A stretch of 64,000 bases of DNA from the NCBI GenBank assembly GCA_964433875.1, contig CAYSSO010000001.1, positions 1 through 64,000 of the forward strand, given 5' to 3'. The notes beneath the pieces are model-generated. The model was not told the origin of the DNA. It made no database searches and was given only the letters and a program-made list of their open reading frames with translations. Made by a program: the position numbers and the translations under genes. Each line of letters starts with the position of its first letter. Position 1 is the stretch's first letter. Positions 26,858 to 34,576 of this stretch are shown here, piece after piece. The stretch comes from Athalassotoga sp964433875. Its GTDB lineage: Bacteria; Thermotogota; Thermotogae; Mesoaciditogales; Mesoaciditogaceae.

Positions 26858-27792
26858 CTTTTGTACCAGTCTCTCCAGATAATCCTGTAAACTTTGACCC
26901 ACTTGGGAATTTTGTTCAAAATAGGAATAAAAGGCAAGAACAAGAGCACCAAAAATATGCCTATCATTATAATTCCAACTTCCAAATCACCGTTTGGAGA
27001 AGTTGACATGGGAGGAATCTGGTAAAAGAAAGTGTATGGCCATAACCACCATGCACCGGGATAATTTCCCGTTTCATTTGCAATCCCCCAATCTTCTCCA
27101 AGCATATTCAAAGATTTTGCCACACTATGGTACACCTTGCCTTGAAACAAAAGCAGAGGTTTTGTGTAGTCCAAATTGTAAAAATCGTAAGATGATTCGT
27201 TCTTTTGAAGGGCTCCTTCTAAAAGCCCGGATTTGCCAAGCAAAAGCAAGCCATTCATCATCACGGGCAAAGGTCCGTAATCTCCATTTACGATTTGAAC
27301 TTTTCCATTCACGGCAGTTGCATTGTCGAGCGCTTTTGAATAATTCTCAATCCAAACTTGGCGTTGCTGAGGTGAGGCATTTTCGAATTGTTCAAGAGAT
27401 ATCTGAACATTTTTATCTATAACGGCAAGACGGCTGAGAGGCCCTATTACAAAATCATTCACGGCATTTATAGGTATAGTTGTCCCTAAAATTGCGGCAG
27501 GTGCTATTCCGAAAAGGCTTTGGGTATTTTTAACATCGTTATCGTATGGCGGACCGTAGTTAACTATCTCACTTTTACCTAAAAGTATGTCGGTAAATGT
27601 TTTTAAATAGGATATCGGTTCATAGGTTGCAATTTGTTTGTCTGTAACTGTCGGGTAATCTGGAGAACTGAAGATTATCGCAAGAACTATTATCAATGCA
27701 GATACAACTCCAAAGACAATTAATCCTTCTTTTATAAGATCGTAAGATTTCATCGGAACGTCTTTAAAATACTCATCTGTTTTTCGGCTCAT
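26854..27792 (-). CDS. Membrane-anchored partner of a cytochrome b-type complex
   Basis: 312 residues with one membrane helix near the N-terminus (about 20-43), a ~220-residue extracytoplasmic domain, and a C-terminal helix (about 273-296) followed by a basic tail. Before the last helix, GAWWLWPYTFFYQIPP resembles the quinol-site loop (PEWY region) of cytochrome b/subunit IV but lacks the exact motif. The domain has a NYGPPYDN and FVIGPLSRLAV pattern, which I recall from uncharacterised proteins encoded beside cytochrome b. No CxxCH heme motif and no Rieske cysteines are present. The ATG overlaps the b6 stop by 4 bases. Confidence 0.6.
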   Translation of the reverse strand: MSRKTDEYFKDVPMKSYDLIKEGLIVFGVVSALIIVLAIIFSSPDYPTVTDKQIATYEPISYLKTFTDILLGKSEIVNYGPPYDNDVKNTQSLFGIAPAAILGTTIPINAVNDFVIGPLSRLAVIDKNVQISLEQFENASPQQRQVWIENYSKALDNATAVNGKVQIVNGDYGPLPVMMNGLLLLGKSGLLEGALQKNESSYDFYNLDYTKPLLLFQGKVYHSVAKSLNMLGEDWGIANETGNYPGAWWLWPYTFFYQIPPMSTSPNGDLEVGIIMIGIFLVLLFLPFIPILNKIPKWVKVYRIIWRDWYKR

Positions 27793-28397
27793 TTTTTTCG
27801 CCTCGAATCTTTTTCTTCTAATGGTTTTACAGGTCCATCGCTTCTGACGACGATAAGATGAATGAGCACAAAGGCGACAAGTATAAGTGGAATGACGGCA
27901 ACGTGCAATGTTAAAATTTGACCTGTGTTCATAGTGTTAAAAAATCCTCCTGCGCCAAGGGCATTCATGGCATCCTTGGCCTGAACCGCAATCCATTGAG
28001 AATCCCAGTTTGTCTGCGAAAGATATCCTGTATAGGCTTCGAAAATCGACAGCGCAAATGCAAACATGCCTATAATCCATGTTCTCCATCGTCCATCTCT
28101 CCATGCCGCCATGAAAAACTTTGTGAGTAAATGCGCAAGAAGGGCTGAAAAAAAGACTTGTACTCCCCAAAAGTGCAAAGAATTGACAAAATGACCGGCA
28201 TTAGAAAAATGATACCATTGAGGGCCAAAGGCTGCAAGAATTATTCCAGTTATCACCACAAATCCAAGCGCTGAAAGCGTTATGACTCCAAAAATGTAGG
28301 CAAACGAGTTAACGTATATTGGCATCTTTGTCGGCAGTGCATCCTCCATCGACATCTTATCTCTTATTATTTCTTGAGTTTTTCTTGTCAGGTTCAT
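27789..28397 (-). CDS. Cytochrome b6-like diheme membrane subunit
   Basis: 202 residues with four membrane helices. Helix B carries H-x13-H (LHFWGVQVFFSALLAH) and helix D carries H-x14-H (LHVAVIPLILVAFVLIH). The four histidines are placed as the two heme-b ligand pairs of cytochrome b/b6, and the 14-residue helix D spacing is the b6 rather than the mitochondrial b form. It should oxidise or reduce a quinol in the membrane. The ATG at 28397 follows GGGAGGGAG; a TTG seven codons upstream is less likely. It lies between a small one-helix protein and the large partner, then menG. Confidence 0.85.
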   Translation of the reverse strand: MNLTRKTQEIIRDKMSMEDALPTKMPIYVNSFAYIFGVITLSALGFVVITGIILAAFGPQWYHFSNAGHFVNSLHFWGVQVFFSALLAHLLTKFFMAAWRDGRWRTWIIGMFAFALSIFEAYTGYLSQTNWDSQWIAVQAKDAMNALGAGGFFNTMNTGQILTLHVAVIPLILVAFVLIHLIVVRSDGPVKPLEEKDSRRKK

Positions 28398-28599
28398 TTT
28401 GATTCTCCCTCCCTTCAAAGATCTTAGGTAACCTTAACCACGCCGCAAGGAAAAACCCACCTATTACGATTATCCATGCGATCAAATCTGGAATTGAAAG
28501 ATTGAAGATCCCAAAGATCAAGTGAGGCACAGCCGGCAATTGCTGAGTTGGTATCACTTCGATCACCTCTTTTCCATTTCCGGTTATTCTTCTTGGCAT
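28357..28599 (-). CDS. Small single-helix membrane protein of the cytochrome cluster
   Basis: 80 residues with one hydrophobic helix (about 35-54, DLIAWIIVIGGFFLAAW) and a charged Lys/Asn-rich C-terminus. It overlaps the cytochrome b6-like start by 41 bases, which suggests coupling. It could be a small accessory subunit like those of cytochrome bc/b6f complexes. No Shine-Dalgarno is seen before the ATG, and the predicted leader from the upstream promoter is only about 25 bases. Function is unknown, and it could be a chance frame, but its hydrophobic pattern and position support it. Confidence 0.55.
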   Translation of the reverse strand: MPRRITGNGKEVIEVIPTQQLPAVPHLIFGIFNLSIPDLIAWIIVIGGFFLAAWLRLPKIFEGRENQNEPDKKNSRNNKR

Positions 28600-28630
28600 A
28601 GACTTGTAGGATTTACAATAAGTTTTTTAC

Positions 28631-28658
28631 ATTATAGCACATTATTGGTAGACTTTAA
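28631..28658 (-). promoter_or_regulatory. Promoter of the cytochrome b6-like/menG operon
   Basis: On the minus strand TTAAAG and TGCTATAAT (extended -10) are 16 bases apart. The -10 ends about 32 bases before the ATG at 28599. Confidence 0.55.
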
Positions 28659-28785
28659 GACAAAATTTTTATGTACAGTCCTATTCTGAGATCCACTAAA
28701 GAAAAAATTCGAAAAACGAAGGTTAAATTGTTAAAAAGAGTTAAATCGCCGAATTTGAACTTAAAAGATATTTTTTCGCCATTTT

Positions 28786-28815
28786 TTGACTTTGCATTTA
28801 ATAGATATTTAATTA
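28786..28815 (+). promoter_or_regulatory. Promoter of the acyl-CoA (KAS III/TetR) operon
   Basis: TTGACT at 28786-28791 and TAATTA at 28810-28815 (18-base spacer) lie just upstream of two palindromes. This is the expected geometry for repression by a TetR protein. Confidence 0.45.
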
Positions 28816-28820
28816 TATAT

Positions 28821-28838
28821 TATGAAAGGTGATTCATA
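28821..28838 (+). promoter_or_regulatory. Palindromic operator 1 (probable TetR site)
   Basis: TATGAA-N6-TTCATA with perfect 6-base arms. An 18-base near-copy begins 23 bases downstream. It lies just downstream of the promoter of an operon that encodes a double-TetR regulator. Confidence 0.65.
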
Positions 28839-28843
28839 TATCT

Positions 28844-28861
28844 TATGAAAAATGATTCATA
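28844..28861 (+). promoter_or_regulatory. Palindromic operator 2 (probable TetR site)
   Basis: TATGAA-N6-TTCATA again, 16 of 18 bases identical to operator 1. The 23-base centre-to-centre distance is about two helical turns, so both sites face the same side of the DNA. It ends 18 bases before the first ATG of the operon. Confidence 0.65.
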
Positions 28862-28879
28862 TTACACAGGAGCATAAAA

Positions 28880-29884
28880 ATGCATGTTGGTATAAGCGGA
28901 ATAGGAATTTACATTCCAAATAATTTTTGGGATTCTCAAAAGATAGCCGAACTTTCCGATTTACCCAAATGGGTCGTTGAAGACAAACTTGGAATAAAAA
29001 GAAAGGTTATGCCAGGAGCCGATGATCACACCGGCTCGATGGGAGTGAAAGCGGCCATTCGGGCAATGAAAATGGCAGAATGTGATCCATCGGAAATAGA
29101 TGTCGTGATATGGAATGGATCACAGCACAAAGATTATCCGATATGGCTTGCTGGAACATATGTAGCAGAAAAGATTGGGGCAAAAAATGCGTGGTCTTTT
29201 GACATGGAGGCCGAATGTGGAAGTATGATGGTTGGAATGAAAATCGCAAAAAGTTTGATCATGTCAGATCAAAAACTAAATACAGTGTTATTGGTAAGCG
29301 GGTACAGAAATTGTGATTTTGTCAATTACAAAAATCCAAAGACGAGATTTATGTACGATCTGGGAGCAGGAGGGGCTGCAGCGATCGTAAAAAGAGATGC
29401 ACCAAATATTATCCTTGAAACTGTCACAATTACAGATGGAAGTTTTTCGGAAGACGTTGTGGTTCCGATGGGTGGCACGAGAGAACCAATAAATTGTGAA
29501 GGACTCTTAAGTGGGCGTGGATATCTGGATGTGATCAATCCCGATTCTATGAAAGAAAAACTTGACGATCTTTCAGTGAAGAATTTTGAAAAGGCTATAC
29601 GTCTCTCCGTTGAACAGAGCGGATATACCGTCGAAGATATAGATTATCTTGCCATTCTTCATATGAAAAGATCCGCACATCAGGAAGTTTTAAAAAGATT
29701 AAATCTTTCAGAAGATAAGACAATATACCTTGAAAATTATGGCCACATAGGACAAAATGATCAGATACTTTCAATTTCACTTGCTCTCGAAAGTGGAAAG
29801 ATAAAAGATGGAGATATTGTCGTGCTCGTTGGAGCCGGAATTGGTTATATATGGTCTGCTACAACGGTACTTTGGGGGAAATAA
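28880..29884 (+). CDS. 3-Oxoacyl-ACP synthase III-like (thiolase-fold) enzyme
   Basis: 334 residues of the KAS III/HMG-CoA synthase fold. The nucleophile is Cys113 in MEAECGSMM, and the likely second catalytic residue is His261 in ILHMKRSAH. Where canonical FabH has Asn in GNTSAAS, this protein reads YGHIGQND, so the third catalytic residue differs. The active-site glycine loop YDLGAGGAAAIV is present. It would condense or hydrolyse acyl-CoA thioesters. FabH subfamilies of this type occur in fatty or keto-acid degradation clusters rather than housekeeping lipid synthesis, which fits its operon with a CoA-transferase, SDR and thiolase. The start ATG follows CAGGAGC. Confidence 0.8.
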   Translation: MHVGISGIGIYIPNNFWDSQKIAELSDLPKWVVEDKLGIKRKVMPGADDHTGSMGVKAAIRAMKMAECDPSEIDVVIWNGSQHKDYPIWLAGTYVAEKIGAKNAWSFDMEAECGSMMVGMKIAKSLIMSDQKLNTVLLVSGYRNCDFVNYKNPKTRFMYDLGAGGAAAIVKRDAPNIILETVTITDGSFSEDVVVPMGGTREPINCEGLLSGRGYLDVINPDSMKEKLDDLSVKNFEKAIRLSVEQSGYTVEDIDYLAILHMKRSAHQEVLKRLNLSEDKTIYLENYGHIGQNDQILSISLALESGKIKDGDIVVLVGAGIGYIWSATTVLWGK

Positions 29885-29885
29885 G

Positions 29886-31106
29886 ATGCAAAGAATACCG
29901 GTATCTCAAAAGGGGCAGGAAACGTATAAAAAGATAATTCAAAAATCGATTGAATTATTCAGCAAAAAAGGGTATCAGGAAGTTTCAGCAGCGATGATCT
30001 CAAAAAGTTGTGGCATAGGAAATGCCTCCTTTTATCAGTATTTCTCTTCCAAAGAGGAAGTACTTTACGAAATAGTGAGAGAATTAACAGAATCAATAAA
30101 GAAGAATATAAACAAATCGATGAATTCAAAAATCGAGATCCTCGAAGAAAGATTAAGGATATTCATAGAATCATTCACAGATCTTATTGTTAAAGACATC
30201 GATGCCTACACATCCTTCAGAAATGCAGAATTTCTCTTTCCCTCAATCTCAAAAGGATTGTATGAAGAAATATATTCGATCCTATCTCATGAATTTTTAA
30301 AAGGCAAAGACGAAACAACCAAAAGGGTCTTTTACATCTTTGTCATGGGAACAATAAACTTTGTCGTCAACGAATACGCTTTTTGCGAGAATAGAAAGGT
30401 AGATCAAAAAGTTATCGATTCGATCGTTGATCTTATCCTTTACGGTATCGATCCGGACGCACACCAAGTTAGTAAAGAAGCCTTTATTTTTCTTCCAAGA
30501 TTCGAGAATAAAAAGATAGAACTTCATTCTCAATGGTCTCTAACCCACAAAAAGATACTTAAGGCCTCCGAATATCTTTTTGGCAATAAAGGATATTCTA
30601 ACTCAAAGATATCGGATATAGCAACTATTGCAGAAGTAGGACTTGGGACCTTTTACGTACATTTTGATTCCAAAATAGAGGCTTTAAGAGAACTCGTCGC
30701 CTCAACTCTTGAGGATCTTAAGTCAAATCTCAGAAGATATGTGTGGAGATTCACAGACAGAAGAGATGCCGAAATAGCCGGATATGCCGGGTTCATAGAT
30801 TTTTTCAGAGATCACAGAGAGATGTATTCGATAATAAGAGAAATGGAATTTGTAGATTCAAAAATCGAAATCTTCTATTACTCTGAAATTTCCAAATCTT
30901 ACATAAAAGCGCTCGAGAAGGCCTTCAAAAATAGCGAATACAGAGAATTTGATCCTGTATTACTTTCTTACATGTTAATGGGAATAGGTCACCAGTTGGG
31001 TCTTGAACTGTTAATCGGGCGCGAATTCGATGAAAATAAATGTGTGGAATATCTGAAAATTTTGTCTGAATTTCTCATGCATGGTCTTAAGGGAATGGAG
31101 GGGTAA
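29886..31106 (+). CDS. Tandem double-TetR transcriptional regulator
   Basis: 406 residues holding two complete TetR units. The first helix-turn-helix is at 14-62 (FSKKGYQEVSAAMISKSCG, SFYQYFSSKEEVL) and the second at 221-268 (FGNKGYSNSKISDIATIAE, TFYVHFDSKIEAL). Each is followed by its own ~150-residue helical ligand-binding/dimerisation region. One polypeptide could therefore act as a covalent pseudo-dimer. The ATG at 29886 follows GGGGGAA and comes one base after the KAS III stop; longer upstream starts fall inside that gene. Twin palindromes at 28821 and 28844 are its likely operators, giving autoregulation. The ligand is probably an acyl-CoA, by operon content. Confidence 0.88.
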   Translation: MQRIPVSQKGQETYKKIIQKSIELFSKKGYQEVSAAMISKSCGIGNASFYQYFSSKEEVLYEIVRELTESIKKNINKSMNSKIEILEERLRIFIESFTDLIVKDIDAYTSFRNAEFLFPSISKGLYEEIYSILSHEFLKGKDETTKRVFYIFVMGTINFVVNEYAFCENRKVDQKVIDSIVDLILYGIDPDAHQVSKEAFIFLPRFENKKIELHSQWSLTHKKILKASEYLFGNKGYSNSKISDIATIAEVGLGTFYVHFDSKIEALRELVASTLEDLKSNLRRYVWRFTDRRDAEIAGYAGFIDFFRDHREMYSIIREMEFVDSKIEIFYYSEISKSYIKALEKAFKNSEYREFDPVLLSYMLMGIGHQLGLELLIGREFDENKCVEYLKILSEFLMHGLKGMEG

Positions 31107-31107
31107 A

Positions 31108-32406
31108 ATGGATTACAAAGAAATTTACAGATCGACGGTTATAGATGCAGAAACGCTGATGAAAAAAATTTTGAAGGGTGATAAAACTGTCGTGCTTGGA
31201 ATGGCGGCTATGGAACCCCAAGCATTTCTTAACAACCTTAAGGACTGTGAATTTGATAATTTACGTATCTTTTCATGTTTGGATGTTGTCGATTTCCCCG
31301 TCCAAAAGGATCCAAAATTCTCTTCAAAGTTTCTCAATGAGTCATGGTTTTACAGCAATCCTACACGCGAGGCCGCAAATATAGGTATAGGCACGGTAAC
31401 CTATATACCTAATAATTTGCATTTAGCCGGTACCGATAAGATTCAAAATGATAAACCTGATATTTACTGGGGGGTAGCCTCTCCGATGGATAAGCATGGA
31501 TATCTGACATTGTCTTTGAGTGTTGTTTACGAAAAGGACATGATAGAAAGTGTGGATAAAGTAGTGCTTGAGGTAAATCCAAATGCACCGAGGACACATG
31601 GAGACACACAAATCCATATTTCCGAAGTTGATCACATAATAGAGGTTGACTATCCCATTCCAACGATAAAAAATGCAACACCGACAAAAGAAGACGAACT
31701 TATAGCTGGATACATAGCAGATCTTGTAGAAGATGGTGCCACGATTCAACTTGGAATTGGAGGAATTCCAAATGCAGTCGCGTCCTTTTTAGAGCACAAA
31801 CACGATCTTGGAATTCACACTGAAATGCTAACCCAGGGCATGATCGAACTTTTAAATAAAGGCGTAATAACAAATAAGAAAAAGACACTCTGGCCCGGAA
31901 AGATGGTGTGCACCTTCGGACTTGGAGAGAAAAGCATGTACGATTTCGTCGATGACAATCCCGGCATTCTCTTTTTGAGAGGCAAATATGTCAACGATCC
32001 TTACGTGATAGCTCAGAATGAGAAGATGGTTAGCATTAACACGGCTTTGATGGTCGATCTTACCGGACAGGTTGCATCCGAAAGCATAGGATTCATACAT
32101 TACAGCGGTACCGGAGGCCAACTCGACACACATCGCGGCGCTTCAATGGCAAAGAATGGTAAAGGTATAATAGCACTCCATTCTACGGCAAAAGATGGAA
32201 AAATTTCGAAAATAGTCCCATTTTTGCCAGAAGGTACCGGAGTAACCGTTCCGCGCCAGGACGTGGACTGGGTTGTGACCGAATATGGGGCTGTTCATTT
32301 AAAAGGAAAAAGCGTCCGTGAGAGGGCAAAATTACTCATCTCGATAGCAGATCCGACATTCAGAGAAGAATTGAAAAAATTTGCCATATCAAACCATATA
32401 TACTGA
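31108..32406 (+). CDS. 4-Hydroxybutyrate/acetate-type CoA-transferase (acetyl-CoA hydrolase family)
   Basis: 432 residues of the acetyl-CoA hydrolase/transferase family. Visible motifs are the oxyanion-hole loop GIGGIPNAV, LGIHTEML (its Glu aligns with the glutamate that forms the CoA thioester in 4-hydroxybutyrate CoA-transferase) and SESIGFIHYSGTGGQLD. It moves CoA between acetyl- or another acyl-CoA and a carboxylic acid. The ATG at 31108 follows GGAGGGGT and comes one base after the regulator stop. It is co-transcribed with the KAS III-like enzyme. The exact acyl group cannot be told from sequence. Confidence 0.88.
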   Translation: MDYKEIYRSTVIDAETLMKKILKGDKTVVLGMAAMEPQAFLNNLKDCEFDNLRIFSCLDVVDFPVQKDPKFSSKFLNESWFYSNPTREAANIGIGTVTYIPNNLHLAGTDKIQNDKPDIYWGVASPMDKHGYLTLSLSVVYEKDMIESVDKVVLEVNPNAPRTHGDTQIHISEVDHIIEVDYPIPTIKNATPTKEDELIAGYIADLVEDGATIQLGIGGIPNAVASFLEHKHDLGIHTEMLTQGMIELLNKGVITNKKKTLWPGKMVCTFGLGEKSMYDFVDDNPGILFLRGKYVNDPYVIAQNEKMVSINTALMVDLTGQVASESIGFIHYSGTGGQLDTHRGASMAKNGKGIIALHSTAKDGKISKIVPFLPEGTGVTVPRQDVDWVVTEYGAVHLKGKSVRERAKLLISIADPTFREELKKFAISNHIY

Positions 32407-32434
32407 ATTCACTTTAAAAGTCGAATAGTCATAA

Positions 32435-32518
32435 GCGGAGGGCAGGATGCCTCCGAGATGGCCTCCGCAGCGTAGCGAGGACCAGACATCGAGTGAGGTA
32501 CCTGCCGGAGCGACGATT
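32435..32518 (+). repeat. GC-rich dispersed repeat, copy B
   Basis: 84 bases, 89% identical to the reverse complement of 25134-25217. Inverted arms GCGGAGG...CCTCCGC and GGCAGG...CCTGCC are intact here. It occupies the space between the CoA-transferase stop and the SDR Shine-Dalgarno inside an operon, so it is transcribed. No protein-coding sense is evident. Confidence 0.85.
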
Positions 32519-32551
32519 GAAAATTGTTAATTTTGAGTGAGGAGGTCAAAT

Positions 32552-33283
32552 ATGAGGTTAAAGGGAAAAGTGGCGATTATAACGGGGGCGGCAAGTGGAA
32601 TCGGATTGGAGACTTCCAAGTTGTTCATAAAAGAAGGCGCAATCGTTGCCGCGTGTGATTACAATGAGGAGGCTTTGCAAAAGGCAAAGTCTGAAGTGGG
32701 AGACTCTTACAGGGTATACAAAATAGATGTTTCAAAGCATGATGAAGTCAAGGCGATAGTCGACAAGATCTTTTCAGATCTTGGGCACATCGATATCCTT
32801 GTAAACAATGCCGGCATAACAAAAGATAATTTTCTTGTCAAAATGCCAGAATCGGATTTTGATGCTGTGATTTCTGTGAATCTTAAAGGAGTCTACAATG
32901 TAACTCAAGCCGTGATTCCTTACATGATGAATCAAAGAAATGGAGTCATATTGAACGCGTCTTCGGTCGTTGGAATATACGGCAATATAGGGCAGACCAA
33001 TTACGCCGCCGCTAAAGCCGGTCTGATTGGAATGACCAAAACGTGGGCAAAAGAATTTGCGAGGTACAACATACGTGCAAATGCCGTTGCACCCGGATTT
33101 ATAAAGACGCCAATGACTGAAAAGGTGCCGGAAAAGGTTATAGAGCAAATGAAAGCGAAAACTCCTCTCGGAAAGATGGGAGAGGCCATAGATGTTGCGA
33201 ATGCCTATCTCTTTTTGGCCTCCGATGAAGCAAGTTACATAACAGGTCAGGTGCTCGGTGTTGATGGGGGACTGGTCTTTTAG
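32552..33283 (+). CDS. Short-chain dehydrogenase, 3-oxoacyl-CoA/ACP reductase
   Basis: 243 residues of a classical SDR. The NADP(H)-binding loop TGAASGIG is at residues 12-19, NNAGITKD follows, and the catalytic Ser (NASSVVG) and YAAAKAG complete the triad. The C-terminal LASDEASYITGQVLGVDGG is typical of FabG/PhaB. It lies between a CoA-transferase and a thiolase, so an acetoacetyl-CoA or 3-hydroxyacyl-CoA reaction is more likely than housekeeping fatty acid synthesis. The ATG at 32552 has GAGGAGGT 8 bases upstream. Confidence 0.9.
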   Translation: MRLKGKVAIITGAASGIGLETSKLFIKEGAIVAACDYNEEALQKAKSEVGDSYRVYKIDVSKHDEVKAIVDKIFSDLGHIDILVNNAGITKDNFLVKMPESDFDAVISVNLKGVYNVTQAVIPYMMNQRNGVILNASSVVGIYGNIGQTNYAAAKAGLIGMTKTWAKEFARYNIRANAVAPGFIKTPMTEKVPEKVIEQMKAKTPLGKMGEAIDVANAYLFLASDEASYITGQVLGVDGGLVF

Positions 33284-33286
33284 AAT

Positions 33287-33345
33287 GGAAAATTGATAAT
33301 TAAAAATTGAAAATTGTCAGTTATAAATTATCAATTTTGAATTGA
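33287..33345 (+). repeat. AATTGAAAATTG-type low-complexity spacer with hairpin
   Basis: The spacer is built of variants of GAAAATTGATAATT. The last part forms an inverted repeat, AATTGAAAATTG against CAATTTTGAATT with one mismatch and a loop of about 15 bases. It lies directly before the GAGGAGG of the thiolase gene. Similar words occur at 32515-32535 and 50650-50695. Confidence 0.55.
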
Positions 33346-33356
33346 GGAGGCGCAAA

Positions 33357-34556
33357 ATGAAGGTTTACATAATAGGTGCAAAAAGAACGGCGATAGGTGT
33401 TTTTGGTGGAAGTCTGAAAGACATTCCCGCGACGAAACTTGGATCTATAGCGATAAAGGGTGCCATGGAACAGGCGCGCGTTGATCCAAAAGAAATCGAT
33501 GAAGTCATCATGGGGAATGTGCTTATGGCCGGCGAAGGCATGGGCCCTGCGAGGCAATCCTCTATATACGCGGGGATTCCCGTTGAAGTCCCTGCATTTA
33601 CCGTTAACATGGTATGTGGAAGCGGAATGAAGGCGATAATGGTTGGCGCAACTGATATCGCCATCGGGAATGCCGATTTGGTCGTTGCAGGTGGTATGGA
33701 AAATATGTCTCAGGCACCATTTCTTCTGAATTACAAGACAAGATTTGGCGCGAAGTTTGGAAATATGGATGTTATCGATCACATGGTCTACGATGGCCTT
33801 ACAGATGTCTTCAATCAGGTTCACATGGGAATCACTGCCGAAGAAATTGCAAAACGTCTCAACATCTCAAGGGTTGAACAGGATGAATACGCGCTCGAAA
33901 GCCAGAAAAGAGCAAGAGAGGCTATATCTCACGGAAAGTTCAAAGACGAAATAATCCCAGTAGAGGTAAAAGATAAGAAGGAAACTAAAATTTTTGATAC
34001 AGATGAAGGGCCCAGAGAAACAAATATGGAGGCTCTTTTGCGCTTAAGGCCGGCGTTTAAAGAAGGAGGAACTGTGACGGCAGGAAATTCGTCCGGAATA
34101 AATGATGGCGCAAGCGCAATGATTCTCGCAAGCGAGAAGTACGTATCGACCCACGATGTAAAGCCTCTGGCCGAGATAATCGGATGGGGTCAGGGCGGAG
34201 TCGATCCAATTGTGATGGGACTTGGACCTGTTCCGGCGACTGAAAATGCGTTAAAGATGGCACATCTTTCTTTTAACGACGTCGAACTGATAGAAGGCAA
34301 TGAGGCATTTGCAGTTCAAACCCTCGGCGTAATAAAGCAATGGACTGAAAAGTACGGAGTTTCAAAGGATCATATACTCGAAAAGACGAATTTGAACGGT
34401 GGAGCAATAGCGCTTGGCCATCCTATAGGGTGCTCTGGAAACAGAATAACCGTGACACTTTTGTACGGAATGATGAAGAAAAAGGCCGAAATCGGTCTTG
34501 CAACGCTTTGCATAGGTGGAGGAATGGGCACTACCGTTGTGATAAAAAAGGTTTGA
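33357..34556 (+). CDS. Acetyl-CoA C-acetyltransferase (thiolase)
   Basis: 399 residues. The nucleophile is Cys87 in VNMVCGSGMKA. The EGNEAFAVQ loop, the His of GGAIALGHPIGCSG and the second Cys in LCIGGGMGT complete the thiolase II active site. It condenses two acetyl-CoA or cleaves acetoacetyl-CoA. It pairs with the SDR immediately upstream. The ATG at 33357 follows GAGGAGGCGC. The ABC transporter genes begin 20 bases after its stop, suggesting that an imported keto or branched acid feeds this pathway. Confidence 0.94.
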   Translation: MKVYIIGAKRTAIGVFGGSLKDIPATKLGSIAIKGAMEQARVDPKEIDEVIMGNVLMAGEGMGPARQSSIYAGIPVEVPAFTVNMVCGSGMKAIMVGATDIAIGNADLVVAGGMENMSQAPFLLNYKTRFGAKFGNMDVIDHMVYDGLTDVFNQVHMGITAEEIAKRLNISRVEQDEYALESQKRAREAISHGKFKDEIIPVEVKDKKETKIFDTDEGPRETNMEALLRLRPAFKEGGTVTAGNSSGINDGASAMILASEKYVSTHDVKPLAEIIGWGQGGVDPIVMGLGPVPATENALKMAHLSFNDVELIEGNEAFAVQTLGVIKQWTEKYGVSKDHILEKTNLNGGAIALGHPIGCSGNRITVTLLYGMMKKKAEIGLATLCIGGGMGTTVVIKKV

Positions 34557-34576
34557 TTTTGAAAGGGGATCGTGGT

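Noticed and set aside
28600..28880. Riboswitch or small RNA in the divergent region before the KAS III operon
   Set aside because: Only promoter elements and the two palindromes are visible; no conserved riboswitch core was recognised.
32407..32535. Hidden short gene between CoA-transferase and SDR
   Set aside because: The interval is explained by the GC-rich repeat, and its copy on the other strand at 25.1 kb does not keep a common reading frame.
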